A stretch of 64,000 nt of DNA, taken from NCBI RefSeq assembly GCF_014647855.1, contig NZ_BMPZ01000003.1, forward strand, positions 62,001-126,000, given 5' to 3'. The translations under genes were made by a program, and so were the position numbers. Below the pieces are notes generated by a model. It worked only from the letters and a program-made list of their open reading frames with translations. It was not told where the DNA came from and searched no databases. Positions 44,666 to 55,276 of the stretch are shown here, one piece after another; positions within the stretch are counted from its first letter, which is position 1, and each line of letters opens with the position of its first letter. The DNA comes from Shewanella gelidii. GTDB taxonomy: Bacteria; Pseudomonadota; Gammaproteobacteria; Enterobacterales; Shewanellaceae.

Positions 44666-45397
44666 ATGAGAGTGCCAAGAGTTTTCCAGGATGCGCCCAT
44701 TCACGTTGGAAGTGATTTCCAACTCGATGATGAAGGAGCTGGCCATATTGGTCGTGTGCTGCGCATGGGCGCTGGCGAACAAATCAGTTTGTTCAATAAT
44801 GATGGCTACGATTACCTATGCGAAATCAGCCACGCGAACAAAAAGAATGTCACCGTTAAAGTACTTTCAAATATTGAAAACTCGTGTGAGTCCCCGCTGA
44901 ACATTCATTTAGGCCAAGTCATTTCGCGCGGTGATAGAATGGACTTTACCATTCAAAAGTCGGTTGAACTCGGCGTGAATACAATTACGCCACTATTTTC
45001 TGAGCGTTGCGGTGTTAAGCTCACAGGAGAACGACTGGCTAAAAAGATTCAACAATGGCAAAAAATCGCCATTAGTGCTTGTGAACAATCGGGTCGAAGC
45101 ATTGTCCCGCAAATTCGTCCAGCCATGTCAGTCCAAGACTGGTGCGCAGAAACAACAACAGCCCTTAAGCTCAACTTACACCCAAGAGCCCAATTTGGCA
45201 TCAATGGATTAAATATAGAAACGACAAGAATTCGGTTATTAATTGGACCTGAGGGCGGTTTGTCTGAGCAGGAAATAAAAATGACAGAAACCCTGTCTTT
45301 TACGGAGATCCAGCTAGGACCTCGTGTTCTCAGAACAGAAACTGCGGCACTCACCACGCTCAGTGCCTTACAAATGAAATTTGGCGATTTAGGCTAA
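44666..45397 (+). CDS. rsmE: 16S rRNA m3U1498 methyltransferase RsmE
   Basis: RsmE methylates N3 of U1498 in 16S rRNA using SAM. The 243-residue SPOUT enzyme has an N-terminal PUA-like part ([20 protein letters not shown]) and the C-terminal knot with [14 protein letters not shown] near residue 190 and [13 protein letters not shown] near 216. This is the standard length. It lies 128 bp after sprT and 136 bp before gshB. Confidence 0.95.
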   Translation: MRVPRVFQDAPIHVGSDFQLDDEGAGHIGRVLRMGAGEQISLFNNDGYDYLCEISHANKKNVTVKVLSNIENSCESPLNIHLGQVISRGDRMDFTIQKSVELGVNTITPLFSERCGVKLTGERLAKKIQQWQKIAISACEQSGRSIVPQIRPAMSVQDWCAETTTALKLNLHPRAQFGINGLNIETTRIRLLIGPEGGLSEQEIKMTETLSFTEIQLGPRVLRTETAALTTLSALQMKFGDLG

Positions 45398-45533
45398 TGA
45401 GCAACTGGTTTTTCGGGCTCTTTATCAAAGCGAGCTACGCGCAACCGACTTAAACATTAGCAATTTAAAAATACAGACGGGACGACTATGCCCCGATTTT
45501 CTATCGAATAATATCGATACAAAAGGATAACCC

Positions 45534-46484
45534 ATGATCAAACTCGGCATCGTGATGGACCCCATCAGCGACATCAATATCAAAAAAGACTCTAGCTTCG
45601 CTATGTTGATGGCAGCACAAGCTCGTGGTTACGAGCTGTATTATATGGAAATGCAAGACCTCGCTATGGTGAATGGTCAAGCAATGGGTAAAATGCGCAA
45701 ACTTCGTGTGCAGCAAGATCCAGAAAACTGGTATCAGCTAGAAGATGCGATTGACACGCCTCTGGCGGAACTCAACGTCATTTTGATGCGTAAAGACCCT
45801 CCTTTTGATACTGAGTTTATCTACGCAACTTACATGTTAGAGCGGGCGGAAGAACAAGGTGTTTTGATCGTTAACAAACCTCAAAGCCTAAGAGATGCTA
45901 ACGAAAAGCTATTTACAGCATGGTTCTCTGAGTTCACCCCAGAAACTCTCGTGACCCGTGATGAACATCGGATCCGCGAATTCCACCAGCGTAAAGGCGA
46001 TGTCATTCTGAAACCGCTTGATGGCATGGGTGGCAGCTCTATTTTTAGGGTGAAGGCCAATGACCCTAATTTAGGGGTCATCATTGAAACGCTCACCAAT
46101 CACGGTCAACAATACACCATGGCACAAGCCTTCATTCCAGACATTACCGCTGGAGACAAACGGATCCTTGTGATTGACGGTGAGCCCGTGCCCTACTCGC
46201 TAGCCCGTATTCCGCAAAAAGGAGAAACACGGGGCAACCTTGCTGCAGGTGGACGAGGCGTTGCTCAACCACTTTCAGAGAGTGACTGGCATATTGCGCG
46301 CACCATAGGTCCGACATTGAAAAAACGAGGTCTAATTTTTGTGGGCCTAGATGTGATTGGGGACAAGCTCACCGAAATCAATGTCACCAGCCCAACCTGT
46401 ATTCGAGAAATCCAAGCAGCATTTGATGTTGATATTACAGGCATGCTCATGGATGCTATTGAAGCACGTTTACAAACACAATAA
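45534..46484 (+). CDS. gshB: Glutathione synthetase
   Basis: GshB joins gamma-glutamylcysteine to glycine with ATP. The 316-residue protein begins KLGIVMDPISDINIKKDSS, contains LMRKDPPFDTEFIYATYMLE and the ATP-grasp elements ILKPLDGMGGSSIFRV and GDKRILVIDG, and ends EINVTSPTCIREI. An AAGGA ribosome site lies 7 bp before the ATG. The alkaline phosphatase gene starts only 17 bp downstream, so the two are likely co-transcribed. Confidence 0.97.
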   Translation: MIKLGIVMDPISDINIKKDSSFAMLMAAQARGYELYYMEMQDLAMVNGQAMGKMRKLRVQQDPENWYQLEDAIDTPLAELNVILMRKDPPFDTEFIYATYMLERAEEQGVLIVNKPQSLRDANEKLFTAWFSEFTPETLVTRDEHRIREFHQRKGDVILKPLDGMGGSSIFRVKANDPNLGVIIETLTNHGQQYTMAQAFIPDITAGDKRILVIDGEPVPYSLARIPQKGETRGNLAAGGRGVAQPLSESDWHIARTIGPTLKKRGLIFVGLDVIGDKLTEINVTSPTCIREIQAAFDVDITGMLMDAIEARLQTQ

Positions 46485-46501
46485 CGAAAAAGGATATTTT
46501 C

Positions 46502-47812
46502 ATGGGTCAAGTTTCAACACCAATCATTGCTTTGATTACTGCATGTTTCACGGTCATATCTTTTGGTTTACAAGCGAGTACGCTTGCACAAGTTGAAACC
46601 CCAACACCTAAAAATATCATCATAATGATTGGCGATGGGATGGGCCCAGCTTATACCAGCGCCTATCGTTACTACAAAGATAACCCGTCAACAAATGAAG
46701 TTGAAGAAACGGTTTTTGATCGGCTGCTCGTAGGCACCTCAAGCACTTATCCGGCAAAAGAAAGTGGCTATATTACTGACTCTGCAGCTGCGGCGACAGC
46801 TTTAGCTACGGGAGAGAAATCCTACAATGGTGCGATCTCCGTCAACGCACAACACCAACCGCTAACAACATTGTTTGAATTGGCATACAAGCAAGGTAAA
46901 AAGACAGGCATAGCAGTAACATCTCAAGTTAACCACGCAACACCAGCGGCTTTTATAAGTCATAACGAGAGCCGCCGAAATTACGAGCAGATAGCCAAAA
47001 GCTATCTAAAAAGCAATACCGACGTCATCCTCGGGGGTGGCCAGCGTTATTTCCCTAAATCCCTACTGCAACAATTTCAATCTCAGGGATACCAAACGCT
47101 GACAAATATTGAGCAGCTCTCCTCCTCTTCTAGTAAGAAAGTGCTGGGACTATTTGCAGACGTACAGCTTCCGTGGGCGATCGATGACAAACAAGCCCAA
47201 TATTTAACGCAAATGACCCAACATGCGCTCAAAACCCTAGAGCAGTCGCCACGAGGGTTTGTTCTTTTAGTCGAAGGTAGCCTTATTGACTGGGCAGGTC
47301 ATGACAATGATATCGCAACCGCTATGCATGAACTTGATGAGTTTGCGTCCGCGATTGAAGTCGCTGAACAATATGTAAGACAAAATCCGCAAACGCTATT
47401 GCTCGTCACAGCAGACCACAGTACGGGCGGTATGACGGTCGCGGCAAATGGAGAATACCAATGGCGCCCCGAGATACTCAAATCAATTGCAGCCACGCCC
47501 CAAGCTATAGCTACACAGGCTGCTTCTGAAGCAAACTGGTTAACCTCAGTGCAGTCACAGCTTGGTATTCAGCTGACAGAACAAGAGTTAGCAACGCTGA
47601 AGGTCGCTTACCCCCATGGCGAAAAGGCAATACATAAAGTATTGAAAAAACTTATCGATGTTCGCTCAAATACTGGCTGGACTGGTAATGGGCACACAGG
47701 TATTGATGTGCAAGTGTTTGCTAAAGGTGCAGGTTCAGAGTTATTCCACGGCTTTCAAGACAATACAGAGATTGCACAAAAGCTGTTTCGCCTGATTCAG
47801 CAACAAAACTAA
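46502..47812 (+). CDS. Alkaline phosphatase
   Basis: A secreted phosphomonoesterase of the PhoA superfamily. The 436-residue protein has a signal peptide (cleavage near residue 25-30), the metal-binding IMIGDGMGPAYTSA (residues 42-55), the nucleophile Ser94 in TDSAAAATALATG, and the later metal ligands EGSLIDWAGHDND and TADHSTGGM. The C-terminal HTGIDVQVFAKG adds the last His. It resembles the Vibrio-type enzyme more than E. coli PhoA. No Pho box is evident in the 17-bp gap before it, so phosphate control would have to act upstream of gshB or not at all. Confidence 0.93.
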   Translation: MGQVSTPIIALITACFTVISFGLQASTLAQVETPTPKNIIIMIGDGMGPAYTSAYRYYKDNPSTNEVEETVFDRLLVGTSSTYPAKESGYITDSAAAATALATGEKSYNGAISVNAQHQPLTTLFELAYKQGKKTGIAVTSQVNHATPAAFISHNESRRNYEQIAKSYLKSNTDVILGGGQRYFPKSLLQQFQSQGYQTLTNIEQLSSSSSKKVLGLFADVQLPWAIDDKQAQYLTQMTQHALKTLEQSPRGFVLLVEGSLIDWAGHDNDIATAMHELDEFASAIEVAEQYVRQNPQTLLLVTADHSTGGMTVAANGEYQWRPEILKSIAATPQAIATQAASEANWLTSVQSQLGIQLTEQELATLKVAYPHGEKAIHKVLKKLIDVRSNTGWTGNGHTGIDVQVFAKGAGSELFHGFQDNTEIAQKLFRLIQQQN

Positions 47813-47867
47813 CGTTCACTTTCAATCGGTTTTGTTATTGGTCAGTCATTGATGATTCGTGGGTTGC

Positions 47868-50366
47868 TTATGACCCCAGCTTGCGAATAAATGGGCTGAC
47901 ATTATCGACCCGTGGCCAAATGTTATCTTGACCTATTCCCTCAAGTAACTGGAATACTTTTTCTTGATTTAGCGGCTTAGAATAGTAATAGCCCTGTGCA
48001 AGCTCACAACCTGCTTTGGCTAGGAATTGACTCTGCTGCAATGTTTCCACACCTTCAGCGACAACGGTTCTGCCAAGGTTATGGGCTAGGTCAATGACGG
48101 TAGTGACGATATGAGTATCAACGCCACCCTCCAGAACACCAGATGTAAAGCAACGATCGACTTTAAGCACATCAAACGCAAGTTGTTTCAGGTAATTCAG
48201 AGAAGAATAACCCGTACCAAAATCATCAATCGCAATCCGAACCCCGAGCTCTTTCAGTTGCTTCATCACCATCATGGCACGCTCAACCTGCTCCATCACA
48301 CTCTCTTCGGTAACTTCCAATAACAAACACTCCGGCGAAACATCATAGCGGAGCAACAAACCTTCTATAAATTGTTTCAAGCCAGGAGCAAGGTAGTGTT
48401 TGGCTGACAAATTCACGGCAACGTATATATCTTGATACCCCTGCTCGGATAGTTTCTTAAGTAAAATCACACTTTGCTCAAGAACATAGTTGCCTACGGC
48501 AATAATGGCATCACTTTGCTCTATGTCAGGAATAAAGTCGCCCGGCATAATCAACCCACGTTCAGGGTGGAACCAGCGCACTAACGCTTCAAAACCTTTG
48601 AGCTCACCGTGGGGTAATGCCACGATGGGCTGTAAAAATAGAGCCAATTGATGATCGCTAATCGCAGTACCAATGTCTTGTTCAATCATGAGGCGATTAT
48701 TGGCTTGCAACATCATATCTTCGGTGAAGACGCGATAGTTGCTACGCCCACCATCTTTGGCTTGGTACATGGCTAATTCAGATTGCTTGATTAATTCTTC
48801 TGCTGGAATATTGGGCGATGTACAAAATACGACGCCAATACTGGTTGTCACAATCAGCTTGTTGCGACCCAAGACCACTGGTTGCTGTAAAGAAGCGAAG
48901 ATCTTATGAATCACCTTGCTGACATCTTGGCTCGACTTCATGCCTCGTAACAACACAATAAATTCATCACCACCGAGGCGAAAAACAGTGTCCATCGCTC
49001 GGACACTGGTATTCAGGCGGGTAGAGACCACCTTTAATAGCTCATCACCTTCAGAATGCCCAAGCGTATCGTTAATTCGCTTAAACTCATCTAAATCTAA
49101 AAACAAAATAGCGATTTGGTTATGCACTCGTCCCACACAGGCTACCGCTTTATTCAGCTCATGAACCAGCATCGCTTTATTGGGTAACCCCGTCAGAGTA
49201 TCCAACATCGCAAGCCGTTCCAGCTCTTTGGTATAGCTATCGACTTCCCCTTCAAGGGTTTCCAGTCGATCCGCGAGTTTATGAGTCGCAAAACTAACTA
49301 AATCGACTTCATCAATTGAATGTTGTTTTTGCATCGGTAGGGTTTGACGAAGCAGATCAAACTTATGCTCAGCAAGGAGAGGAAGAACTTTTGCAAGCTG
49401 TACCAAACGGGAAATCGGTGACCACAACATAATCGTCACTAACGAACCGGCCAGCAGAAGTGAAAACAATAAAGAACCCAACATATTTTGCTGAAACTGA
49501 TAAAGCAAAGCATGCCAGCTATCCATATTAGACATCACTAACAGTGCGGGTGACGGTTCGACATGTTGAAAGGGAAACACCCAAAGCGCCCAAGTTTCAT
49601 CGGCAATCTTATAAATACCATCCCCATGGTTGAGCGTTTGCCACGACCAAGATTTTGATGCCGAATCCAGTATTGCAATACTATTATGGCGATTGCTGAG
49701 ACTATAAAGCTTGCGCGACCAAAACTGCACCGCGTTATCTAGGGGCGCTTGATTAGATGCTAACTCAGGCCCCAATACCGCCAGTTCAAATTCTTCGTTA
49801 ATTCGAAACCGAGCCAAGATTTCGGTTAGATCCGTTTCAACAAATAGAAGATGCATTTGTCCTTGTAACAAGGTCGGTACCACGACTTTTAGACTGCAAC
49901 TTGCATCGCAATCAAACCGATATTGCGGCTCGTAAACAACACCGATTTTATCTAACCATTGATGATCACTAACCTCTAAAGGTAATCCGGCATGTGCGAG
50001 TAAACGACCACTTGATTCAACTAGGCTGACCGTTCTCATGTCCCAATAGAGCTGAATATCAGACCATTGCTGTTTCAACAGCCGCTGGTAATCTTCAACA
50101 CCCACATCAATTTCATCAGCCTGAGCCATTAATGCCAGTTGCTGACTCGTGGCTGCAACTTGGTCAACCACCAAACGAATCGAAGAGTTAAGGTTTTGCG
50201 CCAAGCGCTCTTGCTGGCCATCTAACAGGTAATTTTGTTGATGAATGAGTTGGCTGTATGCAAAAGCTCCCAAGAACAAGGCAACAAAAGTCAGAATCCC
50301 CAAGACACCGGCTAATAACTTAAACCTGAGGCTAATGAAAATTGAGTTGAACTTGGTGCTAACCAT
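47868..50366 (-). CDS. Membrane sensor with GGDEF and EAL domains
   Basis: An 832-residue c-di-GMP enzyme. A transmembrane helix (about 12-33) is followed by a periplasmic sensor region (about 35-295) that includes a Cys pair, CDASC, and then a second helix (about 297-317). A HAMP-like linker follows, then GGDEF (about 390-550) with intact RLGGDEFIVLL and EAL (about 570-815) with FEALVRW and DDFGTGYSS. Both catalytic motifs are intact, so it could make or degrade c-di-GMP. It is the last of three co-directional genes with the porin-like and phosphate-binding-like proteins, 12 bp after the porin gene. Confidence 0.92.
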   Translation of the reverse strand: MVSTKFNSIFISLRFKLLAGVLGILTFVALFLGAFAYSQLIHQQNYLLDGQQERLAQNLNSSIRLVVDQVAATSQQLALMAQADEIDVGVEDYQRLLKQQWSDIQLYWDMRTVSLVESSGRLLAHAGLPLEVSDHQWLDKIGVVYEPQYRFDCDASCSLKVVVPTLLQGQMHLLFVETDLTEILARFRINEEFELAVLGPELASNQAPLDNAVQFWSRKLYSLSNRHNSIAILDSASKSWSWQTLNHGDGIYKIADETWALWVFPFQHVEPSPALLVMSNMDSWHALLYQFQQNMLGSLLFSLLLAGSLVTIMLWSPISRLVQLAKVLPLLAEHKFDLLRQTLPMQKQHSIDEVDLVSFATHKLADRLETLEGEVDSYTKELERLAMLDTLTGLPNKAMLVHELNKAVACVGRVHNQIAILFLDLDEFKRINDTLGHSEGDELLKVVSTRLNTSVRAMDTVFRLGGDEFIVLLRGMKSSQDVSKVIHKIFASLQQPVVLGRNKLIVTTSIGVVFCTSPNIPAEELIKQSELAMYQAKDGGRSNYRVFTEDMMLQANNRLMIEQDIGTAISDHQLALFLQPIVALPHGELKGFEALVRWFHPERGLIMPGDFIPDIEQSDAIIAVGNYVLEQSVILLKKLSEQGYQDIYVAVNLSAKHYLAPGLKQFIEGLLLRYDVSPECLLLEVTEESVMEQVERAMMVMKQLKELGVRIAIDDFGTGYSSLNYLKQLAFDVLKVDRCFTSGVLEGGVDTHIVTTVIDLAHNLGRTVVAEGVETLQQSQFLAKAGCELAQGYYYSKPLNQEKVFQLLEGIGQDNIWPRVDNVSPFIRKLGS

Positions 50367-50378
50367 ATTGTCTCCCCG

Positions 50379-51551
50379 CTAGAAACGATAGGAGAGCTGT
50401 AAAGCAAACAGCGACCATCGTTTCGCTTGCGAGGTTGGGTCACGAACAAGCAAAGGTGTTACCCAAGACGCGCCTTTGACGTCATGATATTCAGCAGCAA
50501 CCATCCAATTTGAATCAGGGAACCACCGCAGCCCTACAGTCCAATCATAGGTATAGGCGTAGTATCTAGGATCCCCTGTGGTTAACTCTAAATTGGCACC
50601 ATTTTTATCGTCGATATCGTCATAATGTTGATCATACCGAACAAAAGCCTCCAGCTGATAAGGAAGATAAGCTCGGATATCGGCATAAAAACCAGATGAT
50701 CTTGATTCAACCTCACCGAGAAGCTCTGGATAAATGATCTGATTAATCGCGCGATCACTTGTCAAATACTCTGTAGTCAACTCAAACATCTCATAACGAT
50801 ACTGACCAGAGAAAACCCAAGTATGCTGAACAATGTCGCCCTCGGAATATAAAGCAGGGGCAATTGGCGAGAAATCAACACCGGCTCGATAATAACTTAC
50901 CCCTAGCCTCGCGTTATCCATTTGGTAATCGATATCAAGCGCGTAGAACTCCTGAGAGTCGTACTCGCCAGAATCGACAGAGCCATTGACATTACGCAAC
51001 AAATCATCGGTCACAGTGATTTGTCCATAGGACGTGTGCCAGTGAATAACTCCTGAATTCAGTGCATGGGATCCAAAGAGATCAATACCATCAATATGCA
51101 ACTGGGTATCTCTGAAATAATCTGCATAAATTGATTGCGGCAACATGATGCTTGGTCGAGTAAACGGCACGTCACGAGTACTCGAGTAAAAACCAAACTC
51201 GTTTTTAAATCGACCTAGTCGAGCACCATAAAGAGAGCTATTCACATTGCGCGTATATTCGGCAAATAAGTAATCAAAATCTACGTCGGCTTCAGCCAGC
51301 TCTCCCCATTGCCTGAAGTTCAAAGCGCCTGCCATACGATAATTATCGTTAATCTTCCATGAGGAGGTAATAGAAGCTTCTGTGATATTTGCTGTATCGC
51401 CCGACTTGCCAACCACAAACTGACTATCTTCAGCTGTAGCGTAACCTTGACTGATAAACCCATTAAATTGCCACTCACTTGCATTCACCGCTGGAGAAAC
51501 AAACCAAATGAGCACAGCTCCATGTAGGTATTTCTTACTGCTCCCAAACAT
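50379..51551 (-). CDS. Outer-membrane beta-barrel (porin-like) protein
   Basis: A 390-residue protein with a signal peptide ending near VNASEW. Amphipathic strands alternate through the rest, ending in the aromatic outer-membrane terminus LQLSYRF. No TonB box or plug is present, so it is a general porin-type barrel of unknown specificity. It overlaps the upstream periplasmic gene by 17 bp and sits before the GGDEF/EAL gene, suggesting a combined sensing unit. Confidence 0.85.
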   Translation of the reverse strand: MFGSSKKYLHGAVLIWFVSPAVNASEWQFNGFISQGYATAEDSQFVVGKSGDTANITEASITSSWKINDNYRMAGALNFRQWGELAEADVDFDYLFAEYTRNVNSSLYGARLGRFKNEFGFYSSTRDVPFTRPSIMLPQSIYADYFRDTQLHIDGIDLFGSHALNSGVIHWHTSYGQITVTDDLLRNVNGSVDSGEYDSQEFYALDIDYQMDNARLGVSYYRAGVDFSPIAPALYSEGDIVQHTWVFSGQYRYEMFELTTEYLTSDRAINQIIYPELLGEVESRSSGFYADIRAYLPYQLEAFVRYDQHYDDIDDKNGANLELTTGDPRYYAYTYDWTVGLRWFPDSNWMVAAEYHDVKGASWVTPLLVRDPTSQAKRWSLFALQLSYRF

Positions 51552-51948
51552 AATTGCCTCCTGCTAATGCGATTGATTCAGAGATATATCCAATGGCGCC
51601 GGGGGTCGAATTGACTCGTTCGCGCATTTCTTCTTCAGAATCAAGAATAACGGGCCTTTCCCCGGTACCAGAGTACACAAGTCGATCCCATCGTCGTTGG
51701 AGGATGTATGGCAAAATATCTAACTGTTTAATGCAGAACTCTTGATGAAGATCAGAGTCTGGTGCCAAGATAAATACGGCAATAGGCTGCCCATCTGGCC
51801 AGAAGGTTTTCTGTTTGGAGAAAATTAATCGAAGCTCTGGTAAAGGGGTAGGAAACTGCAACACGCTATCGTGAACAATCACTTGAGCAGCTAATGTTCG
51901 CGCACAAAATAGGCACAGAACCAACATCCCTATCGTTAAAAATCGCAT
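51535..51948 (-). CDS. Small periplasmic protein resembling a PstS-type binding lobe
   Basis: A 137-residue secreted protein (signal ending RTLAAQ). The remaining 115 residues resemble one lobe of phosphate-binding proteins: LRLIFSKQKTFWPDGQPIAV, then WDRLVYSGTGERP and SEEEMRERVNSTPGAIGYI. A full PstS is more than twice this length, so this is a single-lobe family member rather than a whole transporter receptor. It begins the three-gene operon with the porin and the GGDEF/EAL protein. Confidence 0.85.
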   Translation of the reverse strand: MRFLTIGMLVLCLFCARTLAAQVIVHDSVLQFPTPLPELRLIFSKQKTFWPDGQPIAVFILAPDSDLHQEFCIKQLDILPYILQRRWDRLVYSGTGERPVILDSEEEMRERVNSTPGAIGYISESIALAGGNYVWEQ

Positions 51949-52077
51949 CCTGCTTCTCCCTCCGCAGTCTTCCTTATCTGCTCGTTTCTATTCGCTATCG
52001 GGGAACTTAGAAGACCCTGAACCACGACTTCGTGATTTAAAGTCTAGGAGAGAAACGACTCTCTCGCACAATTAATC

Positions 52078-53169
52078 ATGAGTTTTTATGATTTGTTCAG
52101 CTATAATGCCAACCAAATTTCTATCGACAAATTAACTCTAGTGCTATCCAATCCATCGCAAGTCCTTATCCGCAATAGCGAATTATTTGAGCATCAACGT
52201 GTTCTCGTTTTAAATTATGAGAGCGACTTACTGCCTTTAAAATTGTTAGAAAACACGACAGAGGTTGAAGCACTTGCGCTGGACTACCACCACCATTTAA
52301 CCATGGTGCCACACCAGAGTGATCGCCTGCACTTACACTTTGGTCATAGCCTGCCGCAAAGCAAAATTTTTGATACGGTTATTGTTTTTTTCCCAAAAGC
52401 CAAAAACCTTGCCCCCTATCTTTTTGCGCTTGCGGCAAGCCACCTATCCGAGTCAGGACAATTGCTCGTCGTCGGAGAAAATAAAGGCGGCATTAAGTCT
52501 TTGGCAAAAAACACACATCACTGTTTCTCACGCTTTCATAAACTCGACAGTGCCCGCCACTGCATTTTGTTTGCGGCCGAATTAGTGCAAAGCGCCCCGG
52601 CAATTCAATTACAAGACTGGTCGTCGAGTTATCAACTCGAAACAGCAGCGGGCACCATTGAAATTTGCAACCTTGTAGGGGTTTTTAGCGAGAAGAAAAT
52701 CGATGCAGGTACAGCGTTAATGCTCGAAAACCTGCCATCTTTGCACGGTCGCACACTTGATTTTGGTTGTGGTGCAGGAGTGATAGCAGCCATATTGCTA
52801 AAACAGCAACCCGAGCTCGAGATGGAGTGTGTTGATATTAATGCCATGGCACTAGCGTCATGCGAGCTTACTTTGCAGGCAAACGATTTAAAGGCCAAAG
52901 TTTACCCCTCTGACGGACTGAAACAGACCCAAGGTAAGTTTGATGCCATCATCTCTAACCCGCCCTTTCACGATGGCCTGGCCAGTACACTGTCAATCAC
53001 CACTGAATTTGTTGCCGAAAGCCGCCAGCGCCTGAATGCCAATGGACTGTGGCAGATCGTAGCCAACCGACACTTACCCTATAGTGACGCGATTGCGCAA
53101 CATTTTGATACGGTTAATTGCATCGCTGAAAATAATAAATACAAGATTTACCAAAACCGAATTAAATAG
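52078..53169 (+). CDS. rsmC: 16S rRNA m2G1207 methyltransferase RsmC
   Basis: RsmC methylates N2 of G1207 in 16S rRNA. The 363-residue protein has a degenerate N-terminal methyltransferase-like half and a functional C-terminal half with SAM motif [15 protein letters not shown] (near residue 227) and catalytic NPPFHDG (near 296). The tandem architecture and length match the family. It is divergent from the porin operon. The ribosome site is weak. Confidence 0.92.
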   Translation: MSFYDLFSYNANQISIDKLTLVLSNPSQVLIRNSELFEHQRVLVLNYESDLLPLKLLENTTEVEALALDYHHHLTMVPHQSDRLHLHFGHSLPQSKIFDTVIVFFPKAKNLAPYLFALAASHLSESGQLLVVGENKGGIKSLAKNTHHCFSRFHKLDSARHCILFAAELVQSAPAIQLQDWSSSYQLETAAGTIEICNLVGVFSEKKIDAGTALMLENLPSLHGRTLDFGCGAGVIAAILLKQQPELEMECVDINAMALASCELTLQANDLKAKVYPSDGLKQTQGKFDAIISNPPFHDGLASTLSITTEFVAESRQRLNANGLWQIVANRHLPYSDAIAQHFDTVNCIAENNKYKIYQNRIK

Positions 53170-53493
53170 CTGTTTTTCAATGAAGTGTGGCGGCAAATCG
53201 GTTGTCACACTCAATTCTTTCGGCCTTTCAGCATGGCTTGCTTCGAGAAAACGTCCACAGACTCATCAAATTACGTACCGATAAGCAGTAAATAGAAGTG
53301 CTTGTTCTATAATAAGTTAATGCGTTGTCATCCCCTTTTTATTATGTGACTTTCAAAGCAAGTATGAGGTTTATTCAAGCAAGCTCACTCACTGAGACTT
53401 TAGTCTGATTTAGGGCTGTATTGATGAAAGAAACTGCTGTTATACTCAGGTGATGTAATAAGACTGATTATTATTGTATTACCAGGGGTTTAG
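53170..53493. other. Intergenic region upstream of the FapA-like gene
   Basis: 324 bp. A small palindrome, AGACT-TT-AGTCT, lies at 53395-53406, and possible -10 boxes TATAAT (53310-53315) and TATACT (about 53443) are seen. No gene. Confidence 0.35.
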
Positions 53494-55176
53494 ATGCTAG
53501 CTCCAGATCAAGTTCAACTGAGTCATGACGGTAATCAAGCAGAGCTGCGAATTACTCCGGCCTTGCACGGCCCTATTTCAGCCGACGATATTCTCACGCT
53601 GCTCAAGCAATCGGAATTTCGTCGCTTTTGCCCCATGCTGCCTGTGCATGAAAAAGCTATCAAAGAAGTCAATTCAGCCTTAGGCAGTGAAGATGAAGGT
53701 GTCGAGCTATTCTACCCGATAGCTGAACGCAAAAATGGCACCATTGATATCACGATCAGCAAAGATAAAATGGAAGCATCAGCGCTACTCACCGCCCCTT
53801 GGGGAGGGCAAGCACTCACGCTCAATGACATCTTGCAAGCCCTCAAAAACCACCAAATTAAAATGGGGTTAAAAAAGAAGCGCATCACAGTCTTAATCAA
53901 ACACTATGAGCGTTTAAAGCCCGGCCAAACTTGCGAAACAATTATTGCCCAAGGAAAACAGGCTGTGCACGGTGTGAACGCCGTTATCGAGCGTAAAGTT
54001 GCCTTGGCAAGAGAGAGGTTACTACACCCACAAGAGCGAGAAGACGGCACGGTCGATATGCGGGATTTAGGCTCAATGGTTATGGTTAAGCCCAATGACG
54101 TCCTCATGCGTAAAAAACCGGCCACCGAAGGTATCCCGGGGTTCAATGTTCTTGGCGAAACGCTGCCAGCAAAACCAGGCAAAGATGCTGACTTTACCCC
54201 AGGAGAAGGCACGGAGCGATCTCCTCGCAATTCATTAGAGCTCATTGCCACAGTATCAGGCCAACCGGTTGAAACCGCCAAAGGCATGCAAGTTGATGAT
54301 GTATTGCAAATCAAAGATGTCAACGTAGGATTTGGTCACGTTAACTTTAAAGGCAGCGTACTTATCACTGGTGATGTTAGCGAAGGCATGCAAGTTAAAA
54401 GCACAGGCGATATCACCGTAATGGGGTTTGTCGACTCAGCCACCCTAGAAGCTGACGGAGATATTATTGTGAGCAAGGGGATTATTGGGCGACAACAACC
54501 AAATCAAGACTTTGAAGTCTCTGCTCATATTAAAGCAAAAGGACAAATTTGCGCTCAGTTTGTTCAGTATTCAGAATTACAAGCTGAAGGCGAAGTTCTC
54601 GTCACCAAACAGTTATTGCACAGCCATACCAAAACCAATGCTAGCCTTACGGTTTGCGATCCGAATAATCGCAGAGGCGACCTCATTGGCGGGACCGTCC
54701 ATGCTGACAATGGCGTAAAAGCCGTCGTGATTGGCGCTACAGCGGGCACGAAAACAGAAATCTATTGTGCAATGAATCAAGACGAAATGAAACATAACCT
54801 CAAAGAGCTCAGCGAAAGCGTCAAATCCATTGTAGTTGCAGGCCTCGATATCAATGCTCGGATTAAAAAACTCCCCCCTCAAGAAGAGTGGCAAGACGAT
54901 TATGTAATGGTTGAGCAAGTCAACATGATGCTTGAACAGAAAAAAATGATTGTTGCCGAAAAAGAACGGGAAGAAGAAGAGTTTCACGCGCTAAAAAAAG
55001 AGATAAAAGAATATTATCAGAAGCATAAAGTTGAAGCGATAAAGCATATATTCCCGAATGCGGAAATTCATATCGGCCCAGCGTGGCACAAAAGCAATCG
55101 AGAACACGGTCCCTGTACTTTGCTCAATGTCGATCAAGAAATTCAATTTAATTATGCGAGTGATAGTAAAAAATAG
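53494..55176 (+). CDS. FapA-like DUF342 protein
   Basis: A 560-residue cytoplasmic protein. The N-terminal half (about 1-190) has the FapA_N pattern. The centre (about 190-380) contains GIPGFNVLGETLPAKPGKD and right-handed beta-helix-like repeats such as VNFKGSVLITGDVSEGMQVK, typical of DUF342. The C-terminus (about 455-510) is a charged coiled coil. DUF342 proteins are linked with polymer or flagellar regulation in other bacteria, but the biochemical role is unsettled. An AGGGG ribosome site precedes the ATG. It is a single-gene unit ending in a terminator. Confidence 0.88.
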   Translation: MLAPDQVQLSHDGNQAELRITPALHGPISADDILTLLKQSEFRRFCPMLPVHEKAIKEVNSALGSEDEGVELFYPIAERKNGTIDITISKDKMEASALLTAPWGGQALTLNDILQALKNHQIKMGLKKKRITVLIKHYERLKPGQTCETIIAQGKQAVHGVNAVIERKVALARERLLHPQEREDGTVDMRDLGSMVMVKPNDVLMRKKPATEGIPGFNVLGETLPAKPGKDADFTPGEGTERSPRNSLELIATVSGQPVETAKGMQVDDVLQIKDVNVGFGHVNFKGSVLITGDVSEGMQVKSTGDITVMGFVDSATLEADGDIIVSKGIIGRQQPNQDFEVSAHIKAKGQICAQFVQYSELQAEGEVLVTKQLLHSHTKTNASLTVCDPNNRRGDLIGGTVHADNGVKAVVIGATAGTKTEIYCAMNQDEMKHNLKELSESVKSIVVAGLDINARIKKLPPQEEWQDDYVMVEQVNMMLEQKKMIVAEKEREEEEFHALKKEIKEYYQKHKVEAIKHIFPNAEIHIGPAWHKSNREHGPCTLLNVDQEIQFNYASDSKK

Positions 55177-55229
55177 AACTTCTCTAGGCAAAGCGCTACT
55201 GTAGAGCCCTTGAATTTATATCCAACAAG

Positions 55230-55255
55230 CACACTCACCCCGTGAGTGTGTTTTT
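55230..55255 (+). terminator. Intrinsic terminator after the FapA-like gene
   Basis: A 9-bp stem, CACACTCAC/GTGAGTGTG, with a CCC loop is followed by TTTTT. Confidence 0.85.
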
Positions 55256-55276
55256 CATCATACTAGGTAAGTAAAC

